DNA of 64,000 nt. Origin: UBA1309 sp047605645 (GTDB lineage: Bacteria; Bacteroidota; Bacteroidia; Bacteroidales; Dysgonomonadaceae). The position numbers and the translations under genes are program-made. The notes beneath the pieces were generated by a model. The model made no database searches and was not told the DNA's origin. It saw only the letters and a program-made list of their open reading frames with translations. The stretch spans positions 1-64,000 of the forward strand of contig JASGFJ010000010.1 in NCBI GenBank assembly GCA_047605645.1. Direction: 5' to 3'. Below, one piece after another: positions 17,269 to 26,116 of this stretch. Within the stretch, counting starts at the first letter, position 1. The number at the start of each line of letters is the position of its first letter.

Positions 17269-18114
17269 ATGCTGCTCAATGACAAAATCCGTCCGCGGAC
17301 TGACGGTGTGCCATCCCAAGCCAATGCTTCTTCCAAGGAAGAATGCCCGCTTGCTATTTCGAAATTTTCCGAACTCGTATTGCAGATAAGTGTTCTGCTG
17401 ATGGAATCAGGTGCTCATTGTGAGCGAGTTCATCGCAACGTGCAGCGTTTGGCTGCGACAACTCCTTTCTCCGTCGAACTTTTTATTTCCTTCAATGCTG
17501 TAACGGCTTCTGTGACAGATTCGAAGAATTCTCATGAAGTATATACTGCTTCCAGAACGGTAAAACATCAAGGTGTACATTTCGGAATAGTGACTAACAC
17601 AAGTGTTTTGACATGGAAGGTGCACGATTTGGAATTACCACTATCTGAATTGGAAAAGGCTATCGAAACAGTCAGGAAAACCCCGAAATATCCCGTCTGG
17701 CTGATTCGTCTATCTATTGGAGTTGCTTGTGCGTCGCTCTGTATCCTTGCCGGAGGAGATTGGATGGACGGATTGTTTGCTTTTGCGGCATCCTTCATTG
17801 GTTTGCTTTCGAGGCAAATTATGGCTACATTCGGTTATAACATTATGCTGGCCTTTATGGTCTCGTCGTTGGTGACTACTTCGATTGCCGGACTTGATGG
17901 CGTTTTTTCTGTCGGATCTGCTCCCGACCGGACAGTGGCTACTTCCGTCCTCTTTCTGATTCCGGGTGTTCCTCTCATAAATAGTATTATCGATTTGCTG
18001 AAAGGATATATCAGTATTGGTATTGCCCGCGGCACGTATGCCGGATTTCTCCTGTTAAGCATTGCTGTAGGAATGTTTACCGCTATTTCATTGATAGGAA
18101 TTAATAATTTTTGA
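17269..18114 (+). CDS. ThrE-type exporter, DUF1212 subunit
   Basis: A 281-residue inner-membrane protein of the threonine/serine exporter family (DUF1212, ThrE N-terminal part). The soluble N-terminal domain has the family motif LLMESGAHCERVHRNVQRLA (residues about 43-62). Membrane segments start near residue 145 (LIRLSIGVACASLCILAGG) and include FLIPGVPLINSIIDLLKGYISIGIAR. In many bacteria ThrE is split in two, and the next gene here, 3 bp away, is the matching DUF3815 subunit. The substrate may be threonine, serine or another small acid. It lies directly downstream of a cobalamin riboswitch, which is not a usual partner for ThrE. Confidence 0.88.
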   Translation: MLLNDKIRPRTDGVPSQANASSKEECPLAISKFSELVLQISVLLMESGAHCERVHRNVQRLAATTPFSVELFISFNAVTASVTDSKNSHEVYTASRTVKHQGVHFGIVTNTSVLTWKVHDLELPLSELEKAIETVRKTPKYPVWLIRLSIGVACASLCILAGGDWMDGLFAFAASFIGLLSRQIMATFGYNIMLAFMVSSLVTTSIAGLDGVFSVGSAPDRTVATSVLFLIPGVPLINSIIDLLKGYISIGIARGTYAGFLLLSIAVGMFTAISLIGINNF

Positions 18115-18117
18115 AAG

Positions 18118-18615
18118 ATGTTCGGTGCTGTTCTTACAGATATATTTTTAAGTTTTTTTGTTGCAGTGGGGTTTGCTCTTTTGTTTGAAACTCCCCGCAA
18201 AGCTGTGCTTCTCGCCGGATTGCTCGGTGGATGGGGGCACGGCATTCGATTTTTGCTTCTGCAAAATGGAGCCGATTTGGTCTCTTCTACGATGGCCGGA
18301 ACCGCTTTTGTCGGTTTGGCCGGGATTTATTTTGCTCATCGGATTCACACTCCTCCTGTGGTGTTTACACTGCCTGCCTGTATCACGATGATTCCGGGTT
18401 TATATGCTTACCGAACGATTCTTGGCTGTATCAAAATTTATAAAGCAGGAATGGCGACAGATACAGGAGTTCTTTTGCAGGAAACAGCCTATAATTTTAT
18501 ACTCACTTCTTCACTATTGTTTTGTCTTGCTATTGGAATTAGTATTGCTGCATTGGCATTTCGGAAAAAAAATGTGAAGGAAATAAGAAAAATAATAGAT
18601 TTAAGAAGGAAATAA
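18118..18615 (+). CDS. ThrE-type exporter, DUF3815 subunit
   Basis: A 165-residue integral membrane protein with about five hydrophobic segments. It matches the C-terminal half of ThrE-type exporters (DUF3815), with characteristic AGLLGGWGHGIRFLL and FTLPACITMIPGLYAYRTILG. It starts 3 bp after the stop of the DUF1212 gene and surely forms a two-component carrier with it. Co-regulation by the upstream cobalamin riboswitch follows from the layout. Confidence 0.88.
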   Translation: MFGAVLTDIFLSFFVAVGFALLFETPRKAVLLAGLLGGWGHGIRFLLLQNGADLVSSTMAGTAFVGLAGIYFAHRIHTPPVVFTLPACITMIPGLYAYRTILGCIKIYKAGMATDTGVLLQETAYNFILTSSLLFCLAIGISIAALAFRKKNVKEIRKIIDLRRK

Positions 18616-18648
18616 GCGCAAAAATTAATAATTTCAAGCCCTAAATTT

Positions 18649-18864
18649 ATGAAAAAGAAAATTTGTCCCCGTTGTTCTTCCGATTTTGTGTGTCGAGAAG
18701 ATAGAATAGAGTTGTGCCAATGTTCGCGCGTGCACCTTGAGGTAGGAGTGAAAGATTTTATAAAGGATAGTTACGAAGATTGTTTGTGTCCAAGGTGTTT
18801 ACGGGAGACAAATGTGTGTTTCTATTCATTTGGTGTAAACCCAAATTATGCAGTAAAAAAATAA
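18649..18864 (+). CDS. Small cysteine-rich CWC-like protein
   Basis: A 71-residue protein with nine cysteines in paired patterns: CPRC near the start, FVC, LCQC, then CLCPRC and a final Cys. The spacing looks like the cysteine-rich CWC family (PF14375), here with CQC in place of CWC. It probably binds zinc or another metal. It sits 33 bp behind the ThrE pair and 45 bp before the P-loop protein in the same direction, so it may belong to either transcript. Function is unknown. Confidence 0.7.
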   Translation: MKKKICPRCSSDFVCREDRIELCQCSRVHLEVGVKDFIKDSYEDCLCPRCLRETNVCFYSFGVNPNYAVKK

Positions 18865-18909
18865 CCCAATACATATTTAATTATTAATTAATCAATCAAG
18901 AGAGAAAAA

Positions 18910-20643
18910 ATGCGTAGAGAATTCACATTGAACAGAGGTCGTGTTACGATCAATTTCACATCCAAGTATTGTGATAATCGGCAGAAAGTTTTGAGTAGTT
19001 ATGGCTTTCACCGTGTAACGGAAGCTTTTTTCAGTCACCTGAAAAAAGACAATCAAGTCATTTACGATTGTTTTATCAAAGACTTTAAAACCGATGATAA
19101 TCTGATTCTCTGTTATATCGAAGTGCTAAAGCTCCTTTCGGTATGCGAATTGGAAGAAGTGCTTCAGGTAAACAACAAGTTTTCGCCCTTCTTTACCAAT
19201 AAAGACATGTTTATCGAGCTGACAGAACTGCTCTATAATTTCTGGCGTCGTCTGGAGCGTGTGACTGTTGTTCACAACGACCGTCCCGGAGGTTCAGGTT
19301 TGCAAAATGTACGTTTCATTCAGGCCAATCAATTGTTGAATGAACTGATCCTTTCCATCTATCGCCGGACAAAAGTAACAGTGAATGGATACGAACATCG
19401 CGTATATCGTCAGACAATTGCCGGAGCGAATGCCGGGCTGATGATGAGTGATACGCCTTGGGATTGCCCTATTGAATACAAAGGGCTTGTTTCCATACCC
19501 TTTATTGATACGGTGGTGATTAATCCTCCTTATATTTCTTATACGAAAAAGAATACCCGTGACGGTATTTTCCAGGAACACATGGTGAATCCGCTGTCAA
19601 ATCTGATTCTGAACGAAGAAGAATGGTTTCTTTATCCGGCAAAAGTAGGTAATTTGCTTGCTTTTGTTTATTTCCATAAAGATTTCACTTGTCACGGACT
19701 GGCTTTAGCCAATCTTTTTGAATTGGCCAAAGTGGATGATTACATAAATAAAAAGCCCGACATGATTTATGTTTTCGGTTATCCGGATGGTATTGAAGAA
19801 AAACGAACGTTCTATTATAAGGATAAGAAAAACGATATTCTGGTGGGATATGCAAACTACTGTGACGAGATCGACTATTTCGGTTACATGAAGAAAATGT
19901 TGCTGACCTTACACAACCTCAAACAAATGGAGCGAGGTAATCTTCCTATTCACGGAGCGATGGTTAATATTGCGTTGCTTAATGGTAAAGAGGCAAACAT
20001 CATCATTATGGGAGACAGTGGCGCCGGAAAATCAGAAAGTTTGGAAGCGTTTCGTACCCTGAATGAGAAATATATCCGTCACATGCGTGTGATTTTTGAT
20101 GATATGGGATATTTACATTTCGATAAAGAAGGTCACATCAAAGCTTTTGGTACAGAAATCGGAGCTTTTGTACGTACCGACGATTTGGATCCGACTTATG
20201 CTTTCGAACAGTTGGACAGAGGTATTTATACCAATCCGGACAGAATTAATGCCCGCGTTACCATTCCAATCTCTACTTATGAAGTGATTTCCAAAGGGTA
20301 CCACGTCGATTATATGCTTTATGCAAACAATTATGCGGAATCTGATAAAAAAATCTCTTTGTTTTCGGATGCAAACAGCGCTATTCCTGTCTTTGAAGCC
20401 GGTGCCCGTAAGGCTAAAGGAACTACAACGGAAAAGGGCTTGGTAAAATCGTATTTCGCAAACCCGTTCGGCCCTGTTCAGGAGAAAGAAAGAGCAGAGT
20501 TGCTTGTCAGAAGCTATTTCAAAGGATTGCAAGATGAAAATGTGAAAATCGGAGAGATTCATACCTCGCTGGCAATCGACGGAAAAAGCAAAGACGGTCC
20601 CCGCCAGGCTGCAGAAGAATTGTTTAGTATGATTAATGACTGA
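18910..20643 (+). CDS. P-loop kinase / PEP carboxykinase-like protein
   Basis: A 577-residue cytoplasmic protein. The N-terminal half (1-330) has no motif I recognise. The C-terminal half carries a P-loop IIIMGDSGAGKSESLEAF (about 365-382) followed by VIFDDMGYL (about 396-404) and ISTYEVISKGYHVDYMLYANNY. A P-loop of the form GxSGxGKSE plus a nearby DD is shared by HPr kinase and PEP carboxykinase, whose catalytic folds are related. It is not a canonical ATP-PEPCK, because the expected GLSGTGKTTL and kinase-1a motifs are absent. A protein kinase or a gluconeogenic enzyme are both possible. A strong terminator follows. Confidence 0.6.
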   Translation: MRREFTLNRGRVTINFTSKYCDNRQKVLSSYGFHRVTEAFFSHLKKDNQVIYDCFIKDFKTDDNLILCYIEVLKLLSVCELEEVLQVNNKFSPFFTNKDMFIELTELLYNFWRRLERVTVVHNDRPGGSGLQNVRFIQANQLLNELILSIYRRTKVTVNGYEHRVYRQTIAGANAGLMMSDTPWDCPIEYKGLVSIPFIDTVVINPPYISYTKKNTRDGIFQEHMVNPLSNLILNEEEWFLYPAKVGNLLAFVYFHKDFTCHGLALANLFELAKVDDYINKKPDMIYVFGYPDGIEEKRTFYYKDKKNDILVGYANYCDEIDYFGYMKKMLLTLHNLKQMERGNLPIHGAMVNIALLNGKEANIIIMGDSGAGKSESLEAFRTLNEKYIRHMRVIFDDMGYLHFDKEGHIKAFGTEIGAFVRTDDLDPTYAFEQLDRGIYTNPDRINARVTIPISTYEVISKGYHVDYMLYANNYAESDKKISLFSDANSAIPVFEAGARKAKGTTTEKGLVKSYFANPFGPVQEKERAELLVRSYFKGLQDENVKIGEIHTSLAIDGKSKDGPRQAAEELFSMIND

Positions 20644-20676
20644 TTAGTCGCATATTTATACCTTTAATAATAAAAG

Positions 20677-20722
20677 CAGAGTCTTTTCTCTTATCCTGGA
20701 GAAAAGACTCTGACTTTTTAAT
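20677..20722 (+). terminator. Terminator after the P-loop gene
   Basis: Perfect 14-bp stem (20677-20690 with 20699-20712; core AGAGTCTTTTCTC / GAGAAAAGACTCT) with an 8-base loop, then ACTTTTTAATT. It ends the transcript before the HTCS gene. Confidence 0.9.
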
Positions 20723-20847
20723 TCTAAATTTGTGAATCTAAATATATAATCTTACGAATATATTACTAAAAACCTAAAAAAGGATTCTATATTTCTTCAA
20801 AATAATTTTATTGTCCTATTTTTACTGGAAAGAAATCAACTAAATCC

Positions 20848-23800
20848 ATGAAGCTTCGTTTTTTATTTTTATTTATAGGTGTTTTATTAATCTCATTTAA
20901 CCTTCAAGGACAACCTAAATGTTATTTTGAACATTATGGGTCGGACAATGGCCTTCCCCAAAATACGGTCATGAGTATTATTCAGGATCGAAAAGGGTTT
21001 ATTTGGCTCAGTACATGGGATGGCTTGTGTAAATTTGATGGAAACAATTTTTATTCATACAAAATCGAATCACAGTCCAGCACTGTTTCCCGAAGCTATC
21101 GAATTGATTTTATCGGAGAGGATAAATACGGATATATCTGGACTTTACCATACGACAAGGAAGCACAACGCTTTGATCCCCGCACAGAGAGGTTTGTCGG
21201 CCTTTCTTCTCATAAAGAATTTGAAGGAAAAAGTACGCCTACTAAAGAAATTTACACTGCTCCGTCCGGAAAAGTCTGGCTCCGTACAGTGAAAGACGGA
21301 TGCGTTTGCGTCCTGGATTCTCTTTTCCATATTCGGGTTTACAACAAAGGAAATAAGACGTTGAGCTCCGATATCGTTAATCAGATTTATGAAGACCACG
21401 AATTTAATACCTGGATTCTGACTGATAATGGATTGTATAAAACGCCCAAACAAGGCAATACGATTATTCCGGCCTTTGTTAGCAGTCGCACACCGGGAGA
21501 ACGGAATCGTTTTTATTGCAGTCTGGAGACAGACCGACAGATTTGGTTCGGATCTTCTAACGGAATCGTGAAAATATACGATAAGAAACGCAACCGATAC
21601 GACACATTCGACACCCACCTCTCTTCTTCGATATTGTTTATCCGGAAACTCAATAATACGCAAATTGTTTTTGCTTCGCAGGAAAGCGGCTTTGCGATCT
21701 ATAATATTCCTCAAAAACAATTACGGGTCTATAATTCCGGAAATTTGTCGGGAATGAGAAGCAACCGGATAATCTCCTGCTTCATCGACAGAGCCGAAAA
21801 TGTCTGGTTTGAACTTGATGTATGGGGCGTTTCGAAGTTTAATCCGGCAACAGCTGTCATGAAGCACTATGAAATGAAGATTGAAAACAAAAGCCTTTCC
21901 ATTATTCCTCCGAATTTTTTTATATTCGAAGACCTGAATAACCGTCTTTGGGTACACCCGCGAGGAGGAGGCTTTTCGTATTATGATCCGGTGACAGACA
22001 ATTTGCTCCCTTTCTATAATGAACCGTTTTCGCCTTCCTGGAGATTTTCGAACCTGATGCATACTGCTTTTTCTGATAAGCAGGGAAATTTATGGTTAAG
22101 CACGCGTTCACATGGGTTGGAGAAAGCTGTTTTTACGAACGATATTTTCAAAACCTCTATTGTCGATCCCAATATTCATTCTTCGGTAAATAACGATATT
22201 AAAGCTATTCTTGAAGATAGATCGAAAAATCTGTGGATTTCGTCTAAAGGAGGTAAGATTTATGTGTATCAAAATGGAAAACAAGCCGGATATCTATGTA
22301 AAGACGGTTCAGTGTCTATTGGAGATCCGGTCGATGGTTTCTGTTATTGCATGATGCAGGATCGTGCAGGCAATATCTGGATTGGAACAAAGGGAAATGG
22401 AATTTATAAACTTAAACCGATAAGCCGCCTTCGTTATGAAATTACTCATTACGAACATCATGCTTCAGATGTATTCAGCCTCAGCAATGATAATATTTAC
22501 AGTATTTTTGAAGATTCGAAAGGAGTAATCTGGATAGGAACCTATGGAGGTGGTTTGAATATTATGGATCCAAAGCAAGATGGCCGATTCTATAATTCGG
22601 AAAATGTGCTCAGAAAATATCCGCAGCAGATTGGTAATCAGATTCGTATTGTGACATCCGATAAATATGGAAATATTTATTTAGGGACAACGCTGGGACT
22701 CATTGTTTGTTCTTCTCAGTTCAATAATCCCGCAAATCTCAGGTTCTCAAGTTATAGCTCTTTAAAGCCCCAAAAGACAGGATTCAAAGGAAACGATATT
22801 TATGATATTTGTACGACCCGACAGGGAGAGACCTTCATTGCTACTTTCGGCGGAGGAGTTAACAAAGTTATAGAAACAGATAACCAGCATTTTCCGTCTA
22901 AATTTGAAAATTATTCCAAACCTGAAGGATTGCCGTCGGATATCGCCTTGTCTATCTTGGAAGATCGTGACGGAAAGTTGTGGATAGCTACAGAAGGATA
23001 TCTGACATCTTTCGAACCTCGACGTAAATCATTTGAAACATTCAGTGAAGTTAGTCGTCTGATTAAAGGACATAATTTTTCTGAAGGCTCCCGGTTCAGT
23101 TCTCCGGATGGAACCATCTATTTTGGCTTTTCTAACGGATATCTTTCTGTGAAGACTGATAAAATGGAAGAGAACACTTTTGTTCCCTATTTGGCTTTGA
23201 CGCAATTGAAAATAGATAATACGCCGGTTCCCATAGGTAAAAAATCACCATTGACTTTTGCCCTTGATGATATGCCTGATTTGGAACTTAATTACAAACA
23301 AAACTCCTTTACGATTAGTTTTGCGGCTCTCGATTATGTGAATCCCGGAAATATATCTTATGCCTACAAGCTGGATGGTGTTGATAAGGATTGGGTGGAA
23401 AATACCAAACAACAGCAGGCAACTTATGCCAAAGTAGCTTCTGGTAAATATGTGTTTCATGTACGTTCTACCAATAGTGACGGACGCTGGGTCAATAACG
23501 AGCGAACCATCACAATCATTGTGCATCCTCCGTTTTGGCTGTCTCCGCTTGCATTTATTCTTTATTTTATATTGTTCTGTTTGTTGTTGTATGTTGCCCT
23601 TAAAACGATATTTACATTTTTCCGTCTGGAGGACAAGATGAAACTTGAACATGAACAAATCGAAATGAGAACACGCTTTTTTACAGATATTTCGCACGAA
23701 ATACGCACTCCTTTGACCATGATTGTTGCTCCGATTGAAAATATGATGGAAGATAGCAATACTCCTTCGGGAATTAAAGGGCAGTTGGAGCTGGTTTCTA

Positions 23801-25263
23801 AAAATGCGAACCGGATGCTGCGTATGGTCAATCAGATTCTTGATTTTCGAAAAATACAGAAGCTTCAGTTGTCAATTCAGAAAACACGTATTGGCCGATT
23901 TGTAGAGGATGTTTGCAGCAACTTTCAGGAAACGGCGGATGAGAAACACATCACATTGACTTTTGAGAATAAGGTCGGAGAGGATGTGTTATGGATTGAT
24001 CGTGATGGAGTGGAAAAACTTCTCTTCAATCTTGTTTCCAATGCGATGAAATTTTCTTCGGTAAAGAAAACAATTCATGTGGAGGTCTTTTATAAAGAAA
24101 ATAACATTGCTATTTCTGTAACCGATCAGGGAGTCGGTATGACGAAAGAGGTGCTTAACAAGTTATTCACGCGATTCGCGTCATACAATACAGATAAAAG
24201 CAAACCAAGTACAGGTATTGGTCTGTCCATTGTGAAGGAAGTAGCTGACAAACACAAAGCGCATATTATTGTAAACAGCGAATTAGGTAGAGGCTCCATG
24301 TTCTCTGTTGTATTTATGAAGGGGACAAATCATTTTGACCGTAAAATCGTGCTGGCTGAAGATTCCGATTTTACATCTTCAGCACCTAATCGTAGTTCGG
24401 GCATAGAAGAGGAGCGGACTCCTCTGGCCGATAGCATTGAAAATGACTTTGCAGAGAATGAGGAAAAGCAGGTGATTTTAATTGTTGAAGACGATAATGA
24501 TTTGCGCGAATTTATCAAAAATTCGCTGTCTGAGCATTATTCTGTTTTGGATGCTTCGAATGGAAAAGAAGGCTATGAACTGGCTGTTAATCGATATCCT
24601 GATTTCATCTTAAGTGATGTGATGATGCCGGAGATGGATGGCTTCGAGTTGTTGCAACGAATTAAAGAGAACAAAAATACAAGTCATATTCCTTTTATCC
24701 TGCTGACTGCAAAGACCGATATTGACAGCAAATTACAGGGACTTACATACGGAGCTGATGATTACATAACGAAGCCTTTCAGCGTAAAATATCTCCGTGT
24801 ACGCATGGAGAATATAATGAAAACCCGCCATGAATTGTTTCTGCTCTTTCGAGACAAAGATAGTTTCTCTATGCCGGCTACTGCTACCAGTACCGAACAT
24901 GCAGAGCGTACTGAAGAGATACAAATAACCCCGCAAGATGAAGAATTTGTTTCCAAAATAAAGGCTTTTATTCTGGATAATATTGATAATAGTAATTTTG
25001 TCGTGGAAGATTTGGCCAGAGAAATGCTAATGAGCCGGACTGTTTTCTTTAAAAAACTGAAAGCACTAACCGGACTTGCACCTGTTGAATTTATTCGGGA
25101 AATAAAAATTCGTTATGCGGCAGAGATGATTCTCAAAGAAGACTATACTATTAAAGAAATCGCTTTTATGGTGGGATTTGCCGATACAAAGTATTTCACT
25201 CAATGTTTTAAACAAATTTTTGAATGCACACCGAGTGAATATCGCAAAGCGCATCGTGAATAA
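20848..25263 (+). CDS. Hybrid two-component system regulator (HTCS), orphan
   Basis: A 1471-residue one-protein signalling system. A signal peptide (to about residue 21) leads to a large periplasmic sensor of two-component-regulator beta-propeller repeats (IWLSTWDGLCKF, IWIGTKGNGIYKL, IWIGTYGGGLNIM) and a Y_Y_Y domain near 780-890. One membrane segment is at about 895-920. The cytoplasmic part has a HisKA with H950 in DISHEIRTPL, an HATPase domain (about 1040-1160), a receiver with phospho-acceptor D1257 in LSDVMMPEMDG, and a C-terminal AraC DNA-binding domain (about 1370-1468). HTCS proteins sense glycan fragments and activate PULs, but no SusC/SusD or glycoside hydrolase lies next to this one. 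Its target is probably elsewhere. Confidence 0.95.
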   Translation: MKLRFLFLFIGVLLISFNLQGQPKCYFEHYGSDNGLPQNTVMSIIQDRKGFIWLSTWDGLCKFDGNNFYSYKIESQSSTVSRSYRIDFIGEDKYGYIWTLPYDKEAQRFDPRTERFVGLSSHKEFEGKSTPTKEIYTAPSGKVWLRTVKDGCVCVLDSLFHIRVYNKGNKTLSSDIVNQIYEDHEFNTWILTDNGLYKTPKQGNTIIPAFVSSRTPGERNRFYCSLETDRQIWFGSSNGIVKIYDKKRNRYDTFDTHLSSSILFIRKLNNTQIVFASQESGFAIYNIPQKQLRVYNSGNLSGMRSNRIISCFIDRAENVWFELDVWGVSKFNPATAVMKHYEMKIENKSLSIIPPNFFIFEDLNNRLWVHPRGGGFSYYDPVTDNLLPFYNEPFSPSWRFSNLMHTAFSDKQGNLWLSTRSHGLEKAVFTNDIFKTSIVDPNIHSSVNNDIKAILEDRSKNLWISSKGGKIYVYQNGKQAGYLCKDGSVSIGDPVDGFCYCMMQDRAGNIWIGTKGNGIYKLKPISRLRYEITHYEHHASDVFSLSNDNIYSIFEDSKGVIWIGTYGGGLNIMDPKQDGRFYNSENVLRKYPQQIGNQIRIVTSDKYGNIYLGTTLGLIVCSSQFNNPANLRFSSYSSLKPQKTGFKGNDIYDICTTRQGETFIATFGGGVNKVIETDNQHFPSKFENYSKPEGLPSDIALSILEDRDGKLWIATEGYLTSFEPRRKSFETFSEVSRLIKGHNFSEGSRFSSPDGTIYFGFSNGYLSVKTDKMEENTFVPYLALTQLKIDNTPVPIGKKSPLTFALDDMPDLELNYKQNSFTISFAALDYVNPGNISYAYKLDGVDKDWVENTKQQQATYAKVASGKYVFHVRSTNSDGRWVNNERTITIIVHPPFWLSPLAFILYFILFCLLLYVALKTIFTFFRLEDKMKLEHEQIEMRTRFFTDISHEIRTPLTMIVAPIENMMEDSNTPSGIKGQLELVSKNANRMLRMVNQILDFRKIQKLQLSIQKTRIGRFVEDVCSNFQETADEKHITLTFENKVGEDVLWIDRDGVEKLLFNLVSNAMKFSSVKKTIHVEVFYKENNIAISVTDQGVGMTKEVLNKLFTRFASYNTDKSKPSTGIGLSIVKEVADKHKAHIIVNSELGRGSMFSVVFMKGTNHFDRKIVLAEDSDFTSSAPNRSSGIEEERTPLADSIENDFAENEEKQVILIVEDDNDLREFIKNSLSEHYSVLDASNGKEGYELAVNRYPDFILSDVMMPEMDGFELLQRIKENKNTSHIPFILLTAKTDIDSKLQGLTYGADDYITKPFSVKYLRVRMENIMKTRHELFLLFRDKDSFSMPATATSTEHAERTEEIQITPQDEEFVSKIKAFILDNIDNSNFVVEDLAREMLMSRTVFFKKLKALTGLAPVEFIREIKIRYAAEMILKEDYTIKEIAFMVGFADTKYFTQCFKQIFECTPSEYRKAHRE

Positions 25264-25269
25264 CACAAC

Positions 25270-25315
25270 CCGAAAAAGCTATCATGAAATGAAAATGATA
25301 GCTTTTTTCTTATCG
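25270..25315 (+). terminator. Terminator of the orphan HTCS
   Basis: AAAAAGCTATCAT (from about 25274) pairs with ATGATAGCTTTTTT (to about 25309), about ten bases after the HTCS stop, and ends in a run of T. The following gap up to 25552 shows no gene. Confidence 0.85.
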
Positions 25316-25552
25316 TCAAATTTTTTCGTTGATGGGATGTATGATAAAATGAGAAATTAAATTAAAATGATTGGCGAAATCTGTGATGCTTGATTATCAG
25401 ATGTCTGATGGCGAAAAAGGAATGTCCGGCTTTCGTTTTTCAGCTCGATTTAAGTGTAAATATTATCACTTTTGGGTTTCATGTTTCTTCAAGTTTAATT
25501 TTTATTTAATTTTGATGCAACGAATCAGAAACTCGTACGTCTATTAAATAGT

Positions 25553-26116
25553 TTGAAAAATCAGATGAATGAACAGCAACTGGTTGTAGAATGCAAAAAA
25601 AAGAACAACGATGCTCGTCGATGTCTTTATGAGCTCTATGCTCAGAAGATGTTCGGTCTGTGCTTGCGCTACATAAGCGATTCGGATGCAGCCCAGGATG
25701 TTCTTCAGGATGGTTTTTTAAAAATATTCGAGCGTATTGCCGGATTTTCGGGACAAGGCTCTCTGGAGGGTTGGATGAAACGAATTTTTGTGAATACGGC
25801 TTTAGACTTTCTTCGCAAACACAAACTGAATGTCAGTTTTGAAGAAATGGAGTGGAAAGAAGAGGCTGAATCCAATGCTTCAGATCTTCATCTCGATGAA
25901 TCTTCAGGCTTGTCAATTGAAAAACTAATGGAGATGATTCGGAAGCTGCCCAGCGGTTATGCAACAGTGTTTAATCTGGTGGCAGTGGAAGAGTTTTCTC
26001 AAAAAGAAGTAGCTGAAATGCTCAATATTAGTGAAGGTGGAGTGCGTTCACAATATGCAAGAGCCCGGAAGTTATTAATGAAAATGGTGATTGATTATCA
26101 GAATCAAATAAAATGA
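25553..26116 (+). CDS. ECF-type RNA polymerase sigma-70 factor
   Basis: A 187-residue ECF sigma factor. Region 2 is visible as LYELYAQKMFGLCLRYISDSDAAQDVLQDGFLKIFERI, and region 4 as LPSGYATVFNLVAVEEFSQKEVAEMLNISEGGVRSQYARARKLL, a clear helix-turn-helix for -35 recognition. The start could equally be the ATG at 25565 (MNEQQL), typical for the Bacteroidetes family. Its stop overlaps the start of the next gene by 4 bp (ATGA), so the pair is translationally coupled. The downstream product is the likely membrane-bound partner. Confidence 0.93.
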   Translation: MKNQMNEQQLVVECKKKNNDARRCLYELYAQKMFGLCLRYISDSDAAQDVLQDGFLKIFERIAGFSGQGSLEGWMKRIFVNTALDFLRKHKLNVSFEEMEWKEEAESNASDLHLDESSGLSIEKLMEMIRKLPSGYATVFNLVAVEEFSQKEVAEMLNISEGGVRSQYARARKLLMKMVIDYQNQIK

